Assembly: GCF_018860915.1 (NCBI RefSeq) | Contig: NZ_JAHKQD010000017.1 | Location: forward strand, 1 to 64,000 | DNA length: 64,000 nt | Source of the DNA: Colwellia sp. C2M11 | GTDB lineage: Bacteria > Pseudomonadota > Gammaproteobacteria > Enterobacterales > Alteromonadaceae | Reading direction: 5' to 3' | Shown here: positions 35,782 to 44,718 of the stretch, in pieces | Layout: each line of letters begins with the position of its first letter | Numbering within the stretch: the first letter of the stretch is position 1 | Program-made: the position numbers and the translations under genes | Notes under the pieces: model-generated | What the model was told of the DNA's origin: nothing | Database searches by the model: none | Seen by the model: only the letters and a program-made list of their open reading frames with translations

Positions 35782-38412
35782 CTATTTGTATATAAAATCG
35801 GTTGCTTGCGTTCCGTTAGGCTCGCGCATATCTCCACGATATAAAATCAAAGTATCTTCAGGCAAACCATTTGACGTAATAGTGGCTTGACTAAAATCTA
35901 CTGGATAAAAGCCTTCTGTTGCTGATTCATCACCTATATTTTCTGCCGATAACATTGATAATGCTAACACAGGTGCTGTTGGAAATATTTTATACCAACG
36001 AGTACCTGATGGATTATCAAAACTATCAGGTGTAAGCGCTGCTAACTGCTCTGGTGTTTGCTCCCCAGTTATAGTTTTTTGTTGTAAATCACCACGGGTA
36101 AGCTGACCAACAGTTTTATTGTTTAAATCAGCTAAGTATTGACGGTTAGCATCCGTAAGCAAATAGGTAATGTTATTACCCACTTCAGCAACTGGTTCAT
36201 CAAATACTGTTTGTGTTAAAGAAATATCACCTTTAATAACTAAGTTATTAATACGTCCTCGGGTTAAGTCACGACAACTTGCTTTACAGTTAAATGCCCC
36301 CTTACCCACAAGTAATGCGGTACCACTATCAATCGCTTCAATATTTTCCACAGTAATATCTTTCATTATTTTAGAGTGTGGTTTTAACCAAACGCCAGTG
36401 AAACCGTTTGTCACTTTCACGTTTGAAATATTGATTTTATTCATCGATGAAAAGTAAGGGCCTGCACGATTAAAGTTATCATTATCAGTACCATTCCCCG
36501 CCTCTAATCGAACACCAATACCATTAATAACTTCAATGCTATCAATTTCTATCCAGTCACCACCGTATATTTGCACAACACCGTATCCCGTATGAGCATT
36601 AGTTGCTTTTATATTTTTTATTGACCCTTTTACAGGTGTACGGCCATAAGTCGGGTTACGTTTTATCGCGAACATATCAGCCACAACCTCATTATTTTCA
36701 TTTAAGAAATTATTAAAGCTATCAGTTTTCAGTGGTACATTACTTGATCCTTCAAGCTTGTTAGTACCATCAGGGTTATCTTTAACATAACGGTCTTCTA
36801 AAAAAATAGGTTTAGAGCCAAAACGCCACGCATAGGCTCCATCTTTATAGTCAGCATCGGCAAACATCTGCACAGCCACTGATTCAGTATGATTATCTTG
36901 AATTTCGATATCTGAAATAGCGAAGTTTTTTACATAAAATAAACCTATAGGAATAGCCCGAGTTAGATTAACTACGCCGTTGCCGTTACCACCATTCATA
37001 TAGCCATAGTTATGCGGCATATTGGTTTTAGCATCTATTATGAATTTTTCGCCTGGCACTGTTGATCTTACTTCAACGTTTTCGATACGATCAGCTAATA
37101 AATTTCCAGGGCCATTACTACGACCAAATGAGAACAAAAATTGACGATTAGGTTTATTTATATTTTGAGGTTCATTTTGGCTGGTTGGATAGGTATCTTC
37201 TTTAATCCCTCGCATTTCTAAAACAACGCCTGGCTCTACTTCAATACGAATATTTGAAGGAACGGCGATATGAGATAAACTAAAGCGATTTTGCCCATTA
37301 GGATTTGCCCGTAATATTACAACACCACCATATTCTTCTCTTTTTGATTGATTTAACGCTGCTTTTAAGCGAGCAGTGTCATTTACTGTATCAGCAAATA
37401 CCGCTTCGGCTATTAGCTCATTAGGCTCATCATCAAATATTTTATTTTCAAAAAAGCCAACATTAGCCGTGGTAACGTCATTTTCATCGGTGTAGCCCCT
37501 ATAGCCCGTTAAGTCTGTATCAAGCATGCCATCAGCAGGGTTTGATGTTGGTTCAGGTAAAGTATCAATAATTTCACTGATTACTTTAATCTGATTAATT
37601 CCTAAATTAGCACCATCTACAGCTCTAAATCTAAAACGTACTTTGCTTGCTGATACATTTGCATTAGCGCGAAAGGTGTTTTCACTTGCACTTGCATTGC
37701 CCCAATTTTTAAGCACTATCCAACCGCTACCCGTTTTATGAGCTACTTCCCAACTTGTAACTAGATTTTCTGGTATATCGTCTTGAGCAAAGCTAAAAAC
37801 AAGATTATTGCTTTCGACAATATCAAAAATTATGTAAACATTACTATTAGCTGCGCCAACAATTGTAGCCACTGCTTCTTGTGTATCATCACCAGCTACC
37901 ACATTCGCTAATATAGGGTTATTCCAATGAGAACTTGGTGCCATATTAGCAACTGTTAATAAATTTACCTCTTCATTTGATGGTATTTCAGCAGAAATTA
38001 ACTGTTGTAACTCTGCCGTATAAGCAAATGGCCCCCGTTGAGATGCAAAGTAAATTTGAGTCTTATCGTTAGTCGAAGCAACTACAAAATATGGATGACC
38101 ACTATCATCGATACCATCTTCAGCAAGTACGTCATGACTACTATTAGTAATCACGATTCTTAACGCCTCTGAAAGTTCTGTCATAGTTGGTATAACAATA
38201 TTGTTATATGTGTAATAACCAACCTCACGTTTTGTATAACGATCACTGTGCTCTATAGTTGCTTCAGCAACAGTTTGCCAAGTATCTATTTCTACGGCTA
38301 GTGCTTGAAATGACAATTGACTGGTAAAAATTACAACAATAAACAAAAAAATAGTCTGGTGTAAATTTTTTAATTTATTGATAAAAATACGAGATAAACG
38401 GATATTAACCAT
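35782..38412 (-). CDS. Secreted right-handed beta-helix protein (possible GH82-type or related carbohydrate-active enzyme)
   Basis: The product is 876 residues from this ATG, which has a GGAG Shine-Dalgarno 7 nt upstream; the longer frame to 38448 has none. Export signal ~10-38. Residues ~180-280 form a galactose-binding-like beta-sandwich. From ~330 the chain has pectate-lyase-like coils: VNDTARLKAALNQS, GGVVILRANPNG, then many ISNVKVTNG / IKNIKATNAH / ITVENIEAID turns, typical of a parallel beta-helix. Iota-carrageenases (GH82) share this fold, and the locus makes that family plausible, but I cannot confirm catalytic residues. GH28-, PL6- or sulfatase-linked helix proteins are alternatives. 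It follows the PEP-CTERM-type gene within an operon. Confidence 0.72.
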   Translation of the reverse strand: MVNIRLSRIFINKLKNLHQTIFLFIVVIFTSQLSFQALAVEIDTWQTVAEATIEHSDRYTKREVGYYTYNNIVIPTMTELSEALRIVITNSSHDVLAEDGIDDSGHPYFVVASTNDKTQIYFASQRGPFAYTAELQQLISAEIPSNEEVNLLTVANMAPSSHWNNPILANVVAGDDTQEAVATIVGAANSNVYIIFDIVESNNLVFSFAQDDIPENLVTSWEVAHKTGSGWIVLKNWGNASASENTFRANANVSASKVRFRFRAVDGANLGINQIKVISEIIDTLPEPTSNPADGMLDTDLTGYRGYTDENDVTTANVGFFENKIFDDEPNELIAEAVFADTVNDTARLKAALNQSKREEYGGVVILRANPNGQNRFSLSHIAVPSNIRIEVEPGVVLEMRGIKEDTYPTSQNEPQNINKPNRQFLFSFGRSNGPGNLLADRIENVEVRSTVPGEKFIIDAKTNMPHNYGYMNGGNGNGVVNLTRAIPIGLFYVKNFAISDIEIQDNHTESVAVQMFADADYKDGAYAWRFGSKPIFLEDRYVKDNPDGTNKLEGSSNVPLKTDSFNNFLNENNEVVADMFAIKRNPTYGRTPVKGSIKNIKATNAHTGYGVVQIYGGDWIEIDSIEVINGIGVRLEAGNGTDNDNFNRAGPYFSSMNKINISNVKVTNGFTGVWLKPHSKIMKDITVENIEAIDSGTALLVGKGAFNCKASCRDLTRGRINNLVIKGDISLTQTVFDEPVAEVGNNITYLLTDANRQYLADLNNKTVGQLTRGDLQQKTITGEQTPEQLAALTPDSFDNPSGTRWYKIFPTAPVLALSMLSAENIGDESATEGFYPVDFSQATITSNGLPEDTLILYRGDMREPNGTQATDFIYK

Positions 38413-38496
38413 TTTTATTCTCCAAATATTAGAAGTGACATCATGCAAAACAGTTGTTTTACATGATGTGAATTAAGCTATGGCAAGAGAAAAACG

Positions 38497-39117
38497 TTAA
38501 GCAATTTTTATAAAACGTTTTATTATTCCTGCCAATGCTAATAGAAATAGCGCCCATGAAGCCGGTTCTGTTACTGAAATAGACTGTTTACTAATCGTAA
38601 TATTTGAAACGGTTAAATAGTCATCATAAGCATAATTGCTATCTTCAATACCAAACTCTAATGACATTAACGAGCCTATAAAAGTGCTAATATCTACACT
38701 CAAACCGCCATTTTTGAAGTCATGAACAAGATCAAGGTTCTCATCAACGAGGGTGACATACGCATAGTCAGCGGTAGAATCAATTTTTAACGAAATTTCA
38801 GATGTACCTGCGGCAACCATAAATTCTTGATATAAGTACACTCCCCAATATTCATTGGTTGTGTCTGCAAAAGTATTAAGGGTGACACTGTTACTAGTTG
38901 TTGAAAAATTATTGGAATAATCACCAAAAATTACATCAGTGACATTATTATCCATGTCATTTTCAGTGTCATAATAAACAACATCGCCTCCCCAACCATT
39001 AAGACCATTACTAAAATCCACATTTACAAGGTTAGCTGATACAGCGCTACTCATAACCAAGCCTGTTAAAAGGCAAGCGGTGCCTAAAATATTTTTATAT
39101 GTTAATTTTTTTTTCAT
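38497..39117 (-). CDS. PEP-CTERM-type exported protein
   Basis: This 206-residue protein has a signal peptide (1-29) and a beta-rich body with Asp/Asn/Tyr-rich strands (VDFSNGLNGWGGDVVYYD ...), like a discoidin or CBM-type sandwich. The C-terminal sorting signal is TEPASWALFLLALAGIIKR, a variant of PEP-CTERM. Such proteins are processed by an exosortase and often end up in the exopolysaccharide matrix. No exosortase is in the window. It heads the unit with the beta-helix gene (about 84 bp between them), with operator site d 173 bp upstream. Confidence 0.8.
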   Translation of the reverse strand: MKKKLTYKNILGTACLLTGLVMSSAVSANLVNVDFSNGLNGWGGDVVYYDTENDMDNNVTDVIFGDYSNNFSTTSNSVTLNTFADTTNEYWGVYLYQEFMVAAGTSEISLKIDSTADYAYVTLVDENLDLVHDFKNGGLSVDISTFIGSLMSLEFGIEDSNYAYDDYLTVSNITISKQSISVTEPASWALFLLALAGIIKRFIKIA

Positions 39118-39289
39118 TATATTTATCCTAACATTATTTAAAAACGCTAAATTTATTGAGCTAAATAGCCCGTATTCAATATCTAAATGGATAAACTCTC
39201 ATGCTGTTTTTTTGTTTTTGAATGTACGTTTTTACAGCACTCCCCCGCTAAATATCAATAAAGCAATATACATACACAGCACAAATAAA

Positions 39290-39304
39290 ACATCATATAT
39301 TTAT
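39290..39304. promoter_or_regulatory. PUL operator, site d (AAACATCATATATTT)
   Basis: This site has one mismatch to the consensus and lies 173 bp before the PEP-CTERM-type gene. The 10-bp core AAACATCATA is intact. Confidence 0.6.
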
Positions 39305-39385
39305 AATATATTAATGCATTGTTTAAGATGATAATTACAGCACTTCTTAAGTTTTTATTTATATTGAATATTCTGAAATATACTA

Positions 39386-40259
39386 GGGCCTGTTGATCTT
39401 TCAAGTTCATAATTTAACCACTTACATTGGCAGCCATATCATGGAGCACGCCAATGCGAGTGTACTTTCATAGTTTCTTTTTAATTTATCGTATCTTGTC
39501 GCTATACCCCGATACTGCTTGAGGCATGCAAATACATTTTCAACTAAATGTCGGTATTTATATAAACACCAATCGATATCAGCATTACCCACTTTAGAGT
39601 TTTTCTTCCTCGGAATTACTGGAATAGTATTTTTATCACGTATTTACTCTCTAAGTACTTCACTATCATAGCCCCGATCAGCAATGATATAATCCGAACT
39701 TGGCAGCATATCTATAAGTGTTGGTGCTGCTCTACTGTCGTGAACTTCACTAACTGTAATGTAAAATTCAATAGGTAAGCCGTAACTATCTACCGCCATA
39801 TGAATTTTAGTGGTGTTACCCGCAACACTTTTACCTATACCCTCACCATCCTCTGTTCTAGCGCCAGTACTGTGCTGATGTGCTTTAACAATACTACCAT
39901 CAATAAACTCCCACTCTAGGTCCGGCTCATACCTTAATGCTCTGTAAACCCTCATTAAAACACCTTTCTTTGACCATAAATTAAAGCGCCTATATATGGC
40001 ACTCCAATCACCAAACGACTCTGGCACATCACGCCAAGGACAACCTGTTCGCATTCGGTATAAAATACCTTCCAAAGTATTTCTGTGTGTGGGCTTGTTA
40101 TACACTCTATCTTTGAGCATTATAACGCTCAGTTTTGATCAGTGCTCATCGTTAAGCATTGTTCGAGGCATGGTGATCTCGTATTTCTATTTTTGGCGAA
40201 ATAATTATACGAGATTGCCTTTTTAGTTCAAAATCTAATCACGAAAGATCAACAGCCCC
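39386..40259 (-). mobile_element. IS5-type insertion sequence (inactivated)
   Basis: Terminal inverted repeats GGGCCTGTTGATCTTTC (left, 39386) and GGGGCTGTTGATCTTTC (complement of the right end at 40259) enclose an IS5-family transposase pseudogene. The length of about 0.87 kb fits the IS427/IS1031-like groups. Target-site duplication is not clear. It was inserted about 30 bp after the stop codon of the 1223-aa gene. Confidence 0.85.
39422..40171 (-). pseudogene. IS5-family transposase with two nonsense codons
   Basis: Read from the ATG at 40171, the frame is open for 249 codons except for two in-frame stops: TGA at 40139-40141 (codon 11, where Trp is expected after NDEH) and TAA at 39644-39646 (after VLRE, where Gln is expected before IRDK). 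The remaining protein has GCPWRDVPESFGDW, DGSIVKAHQHSTGA, IADRGYDSE, IPRKKNSK and HLVENVFACLKQYRGIATRYDK, the DDE transposase core. No frameshift is needed. It is dead by point mutation. Confidence 0.9.
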
Positions 40260-40290
40260 GTATCTTTTCAAGTTAGTTATCTTACTCTTG

Positions 40291-43200
40291 CTAATACACG
40301 ATACCTGAGACATTAAATTCACGTAGTCCGACTCGCTGCGATGTTGGTGCCTCAAATAAAACACGAATACGATCAGCTGATAAGCTTGTTGCTGGCGTGT
40401 AATTAGTCCATCCGTTTACTGCAGCATTTTGCCAAGGCATCATGTCAAGCCAATCTGCATTCGCATCATCCCACGCTTGAACTTTCCAAGCTGAAATTTG
40501 ATAACTAGGTGCATTATCTTCACTCACTGAGAATTCAAAATGACTGGCTGTAGCAAAACTAAATTCCTGCCAAACTAAATCTGTACCTAAGCCATTAGCG
40601 TTTGCTCTCGCCTCTACTGCATTATTATCGTCATATACACGTGCAATACGATCTGTTTGCCAGTTTGAGCTTGCTGCAACAAAAGTATCTACTGTTGCTA
40701 ATTGAACAGGGTCACCCGTTGCCTCAGTCACTGGCTCTGTTGGTTGCTCCGGTTCAGTCTCTTGTGTTGGTTCTGGCTCTTCAGTGGTATTTTCTGTAGT
40801 AGTTAACACAAAACTATCAGCATAATATTGACCACCTTGGTTATTCCACATCCAAATTTGATAGCTGTGGTTTGCATTGGCAGTTGTTTCAAAAGTAAAG
40901 CTTTGTGATACATACTCTGTGCCAGTAAAACTCATGTTTGTAATAAATCCGCCTTCTGTAATATTGCTAACACCTACCCAGAATGACTGACCAATTTCGC
41001 CCACTTTACCCGATACGGTTAAGGTATATTCGGTATTAGGTAATAAGGTAACGTTCTGTGTAAATGAACCTGCGCCATCAATAAAAGCAGCACTTTCGCC
41101 ATCAGCTTGGTTGTTATTTATAACGCTTGCACCACCTGGAGTGTTCCACGCTGTATCACCTGATTCAAAACTTGAATTAATTAGTACATTATTTGTTTCT
41201 GGTGTTGGATCAGTACCTGTGTCAGTTCCTGTATCAGTACCTGTGTCAGTTCCTGTATCAGTACCTGTGTCAGTTCCTGTGTCAGTTCCTGTATCAGTAC
41301 CTGTGTCAGTTCCTGTATCAGTACCTGTGTCAGTACCTGTATCAGTACCTGTATCAGTACCGCCATTACCTGAACCACTTCTTGCAACAGGCAATAATAA
41401 TTCATCAATTCTATAGCCATTAACCGTATTAGCAACAAAGCTTGTCGCAGGTAAACCTTGACCTAACCAGTTAGCTGGAATATTACCATAAACAACAGGA
41501 TCTGGTTGCATCGGCTGACGACGAGGATCAACAGGTGCCAGTGTATTTCCGTCAAACGCAAGGGCATCTAGATCTAAACCACCCTGCCCATCGGCTGTAT
41601 GACACGTTAAACAAAAGGCATTTTGGCGAGACTCTGGACGCGGACGATTTTGAAACAATGGACCTTCAGGAAAGTGAATGTCGTCACGTATTCCTACTAA
41701 GCCATTAGGTATATTTTGTAAATGTGCCGCATAGTCATCGCTATAATCATGATAACAAACAAAACGATCACTATTGCTACCGTTATCTAATACGTTAGAT
41801 ATTTCATTATGTAATGGCGCTGCATGTAAATTCGCCACATTATTCCACGTATTGTTGTTTGCGACACGCGCTAACGTACCTTTTGCCAAGTTACAGGCAA
41901 TTTCTTTGTTAACGTCTTCTGCGAATACTTTAAAGTCATCAATCCAACCGGTAAATGTTGCACGGTTGTCACCGTTAGCACCAAGATACAAGGTGCCTGC
42001 ACTCATCACAAATAACGCCTGGTTGTGGGTAAAACTGTCAACTTTAAAACCATTAACGTAAGTTTCAACGGTGCGGTTGCCCGGACTTAATTGAAAACCT
42101 AAGTGTGCCCAACCGGTCTGAGGGATATTCGTTAAGGTATTAACCGTGTGAACGGCTGTACCAGCAGCGTTAACAAACACAATGTTGTTGCTGTTACGTA
42201 AGCGAATTTCACTACCATCAGGGAATGTCATTAAAGTACGTTCGCCGCTGTTGTTACGGCTATCAATAAATATACTATAATACCAAGGGCTGTTTAATAC
42301 CGCATTATTGTTTGCTTGAGCAGGAATATTATATTCTAGCGCGATATTGGTGCCGTCTAACCAATAACCTTTACCGGTAAAACCACCACTGGCAATGATT
42401 TCAGCGCGAGCGCCGTTACCTGTCATACGAGCACTGTTTGGCTTATTCCATGCAAGCGATGTTGCTGAGTTTTGGATATGATTAGCAAGAATATCTCTGA
42501 CGTTATATTGCGCATTAAATCTAAGCGCTTGCACCATATGCGAAACAATAAAGCCGTTAACATTCAAGTAGTCATCAAAAGTCACTTCATCCGTTGAACG
42601 ACCTGTACTCATTAACCAAGTAACATCAGCTGGAGATACTGGACGCATATTGCTGTGGTAGTTAAAGCGGTGCTCGTTCGAGTCAAAGAAACTGGTGTTG
42701 GTTACGTTACCATTTGGCATAACATCAATGGTACGGCTTCGTGTATCACCCACACGTTTATAACCGTCATTAATATCGTTTGTTGGGTTATAAATGAGCA
42801 CATCTCGGTGACCAGTTTCGCGCACATCTTCAATGTGATCCATATGGTTAATCATGTTATCAAGTAACACCATTTTACCTTTTGTCCATAAACCCATAAG
42901 CGTACGGCCATTCACTTTTGCAAGCTCGGCAGAAGCGCTACAGTTCCCATTATATTTGGCTTCTACTTCTAACGGACAACGCGTTGGAAAGCCAGCACGA
43001 CTTAAACGCTGACCAAAAGAGGTAAAAGTAATATTGGCGCCTTTTTTATCAATCCAAGGGTACGTACCAAAACGTGCATTATCAGGGAGGACATAACGAT
43101 TACCTTGGTTATCAAGCGTTTCAAACGGATGCATGGCAAAGCCATAACGGGTATTTATCGTTTCATCGTACGGCGCATGACCAATGTTTTCACGGCGAGT

Positions 43201-43962
43201 AAATTTACGCACATCACAGCTAGGAAACGCATCGACATTGTCTCCATGGAAATAGACAATATCAGATAAGCTTGGAGAGCTGTTGCTGTCGGTTCTTGAA
43301 AGCATCAGGTTGCTATCACCCGTCATTGTCGGTTCAAAAAAGGCACCGCCACTAAAGGCCGTACCACCTGCAATGGTATCACCGGTGGTTATTTCTACAA
43401 TATTAGCATCTACGGTTTTAGGGTTAGCAACACGTACGTGTACATGGGTACTGGCTAACTGGCTATTATCTAATTGTGTAATAACAGCTAAGTCATAACA
43501 ATCATCCGCGCCGGTATCACCACAGGCATAAGGGCTTTCATTTGTATTACCGGTTAATTCTTCGAAGTCGCCAGAAGGATCACAAATAGTCATGTGGCCT
43601 TGGTTACTTCTTGATGGGATGTCAGATGAAGGGTTAGTAATGCCTTCATAGTCTGGATCATAAATTTCGGTACTGTTCATGATCTCCATGCCAGCAGGAG
43701 ACTCAACAAACGGTTGATTAATTTTTTCTGGTTTAATTAAACGAAAAAACACACCTTGATATGGGCGATGGACTAAACCAATTCGAGCATCAGCACTGGT
43801 TGTTAAAGGTGGTACATAAGGATTTAACCAATGTCGATCATCTCCACCAGATACATGGCCTTCGGCCATATGTATTGTTCTATCAATGACAGGTCTGTCC
43901 GGTACGGCAGACACCGCAGTAGAAAGTAACACCAATGACGATGTTAGTAGTTTGAGTTTCAT
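40291..43962 (-). CDS. Large secreted LamG/CBM protein with one heme-c motif and a TDTG repeat linker
   Basis: This 1223-residue protein has a signal peptide at ~1-19. A ~480-residue N-terminal region of unrecognised type is rich in Asp/Asn and paired Cys. A laminin-G/concanavalin-like domain spans ~500-700, followed by a segment with one CxxCH motif (CLTCH, ~784-788). A (TDTG)n linker (~868-917) is followed by a CBM-like beta-sandwich (~925-1060), an acidic Pro/Glu/Thr linker and a discoidin/F5_F8-like domain (~1090-1223). The architecture suggests a surface glycan-binding protein that also carries a heme, or a zinc-like CxxCH site. The N-terminal region may be catalytic but I do not know the family. 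It is expressed from its own unit (operator site e). Confidence 0.7.
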   Translation of the reverse strand: MKLKLLTSSLVLLSTAVSAVPDRPVIDRTIHMAEGHVSGGDDRHWLNPYVPPLTTSADARIGLVHRPYQGVFFRLIKPEKINQPFVESPAGMEIMNSTEIYDPDYEGITNPSSDIPSRSNQGHMTICDPSGDFEELTGNTNESPYACGDTGADDCYDLAVITQLDNSQLASTHVHVRVANPKTVDANIVEITTGDTIAGGTAFSGGAFFEPTMTGDSNLMLSRTDSNSSPSLSDIVYFHGDNVDAFPSCDVRKFTRRENIGHAPYDETINTRYGFAMHPFETLDNQGNRYVLPDNARFGTYPWIDKKGANITFTSFGQRLSRAGFPTRCPLEVEAKYNGNCSASAELAKVNGRTLMGLWTKGKMVLLDNMINHMDHIEDVRETGHRDVLIYNPTNDINDGYKRVGDTRSRTIDVMPNGNVTNTSFFDSNEHRFNYHSNMRPVSPADVTWLMSTGRSTDEVTFDDYLNVNGFIVSHMVQALRFNAQYNVRDILANHIQNSATSLAWNKPNSARMTGNGARAEIIASGGFTGKGYWLDGTNIALEYNIPAQANNNAVLNSPWYYSIFIDSRNNSGERTLMTFPDGSEIRLRNSNNIVFVNAAGTAVHTVNTLTNIPQTGWAHLGFQLSPGNRTVETYVNGFKVDSFTHNQALFVMSAGTLYLGANGDNRATFTGWIDDFKVFAEDVNKEIACNLAKGTLARVANNNTWNNVANLHAAPLHNEISNVLDNGSNSDRFVCYHDYSDDYAAHLQNIPNGLVGIRDDIHFPEGPLFQNRPRPESRQNAFCLTCHTADGQGGLDLDALAFDGNTLAPVDPRRQPMQPDPVVYGNIPANWLGQGLPATSFVANTVNGYRIDELLLPVARSGSGNGGTDTGTDTGTDTGTDTGTDTGTDTGTDTGTDTGTDTGTDTGTDTGTDTGTDPTPETNNVLINSSFESGDTAWNTPGGASVINNNQADGESAAFIDGAGSFTQNVTLLPNTEYTLTVSGKVGEIGQSFWVGVSNITEGGFITNMSFTGTEYVSQSFTFETTANANHSYQIWMWNNQGGQYYADSFVLTTTENTTEEPEPTQETEPEQPTEPVTEATGDPVQLATVDTFVAASSNWQTDRIARVYDDNNAVEARANANGLGTDLVWQEFSFATASHFEFSVSEDNAPSYQISAWKVQAWDDANADWLDMMPWQNAAVNGWTNYTPATSLSADRIRVLFEAPTSQRVGLREFNVSGIVY
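41210..41360 (-). repeat. 12-bp tandem repeats encoding (TDTG)n
   Basis: About twelve copies of a 12-bp unit (GTRTCAGTWCCT on the plus strand) encode a Thr-Asp-Thr-Gly linker between the heme-containing part and the C-terminal CBM-like domains. All frames across the repeat are open on both strands, which explains the spurious overlapping open frames here. Confidence 0.9.
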
Positions 43963-44231
43963 ATATTGATTCTTATATTTATAGTTATAGTTATTGAGAA
44001 CATTTAAAATTTATTATTTTTATTTAAAGGCAACTGTTCCGGTTAGATAGTGCGAAAGATTGAGCGCAATATAAAACTGCCCAAGGTATCATTTTTATTA
44101 TTTTCATAAATCCTCTTAAAGCTGAACATTGCTTATTTAAAATCTAAACAATTTAGCTTGATGTTTGGTTTATATATTTTTATAAGTATAAGAAAGAATA
44201 CAATCCATATAAACATAAATCACATGTTAAT

Positions 44232-44246
44232 AAAGGTATGATGTTT
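44232..44246. promoter_or_regulatory. PUL operator, site e (AAACATCATACCTTT)
   Basis: Read on the minus strand, this site has two mismatches to the consensus but an intact AAACATCATA core. It lies 270 bp before the 1223-aa gene. A nearby AAACAT-N7-ATGTTA at about 44211 may be a second half-site pair. Confidence 0.5.
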
Positions 44247-44477
44247 CATTATTAGTGTGTTGTAAAGGGGTAAAGCGATAATAATGAGAAGCTTTGACCT
44301 AAGCGCTTGATCAAAATCAGTATTAAATTGTATATAAATACGCCATTCGGAGCTAAAAATGTAAATTCATGGCTATTATCACCGCTTTTCTTTATTAATT
44401 TTGAGGGTATGTCTTTGAAGGTTATGGTAATGAGGCTCGGTTAATTCGCTATTTTCACTGATTATTTTGTAAAATTA

Positions 44478-44512
44478 AAAAGGGCGTAATAATTCAATCA
44501 TTACGCCCTTTG
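44478..44512 (-). terminator. Terminator of the molybdenum-hydroxylase operon
   Basis: A 12-bp stem AAAGGGCGTAAT / ATTACGCCCTTT with an A/T loop is followed by TTTTTAATTTT on the minus strand. It lies about 205 bp after the stop of the large molybdenum subunit. Confidence 0.85.
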
Positions 44513-44718
44513 TCATATTTATCTTCTGTGAGTTTGTGTACTCACTTAACTGGATACCTAAAACGATGTGTTTGATCTATATTTTCTTTATTTTGAGGCA
44601 TAGCGGTAACACTAGCTTTCTAATTTTTTAAATAAAGGTGATGTTTTAATATCGCTTTTTATTTTAATATGGATGTCATCAAACTATAGCAACGAAATAT
44701 GCCCCGTCAATGAATTGA

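Larger units (their letters stand above)
43963..44718. other. Long intergenic region upstream of the LamG/CBM gene
   Basis: This 756-bp A/T-rich spacer has no visible gene on either strand. It holds operator site e, and a terminator for the molybdenum-enzyme operon at its right part. Confidence 0.55.

Noticed and set aside
41210..41360. Short regular repeats, considered as a CRISPR array.
   Set aside because: The unit is 12 bp with no spacers and is in-frame coding sequence. No cas gene is in the window.
41111..41438. Several open frames on both strands across the Thr-Asp-Thr-Gly repeat.
   Set aside because: They arise because the 12-bp unit is a multiple of three and has no stop in any frame. 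They lie entirely inside the 1223-aa gene and have no start signal.
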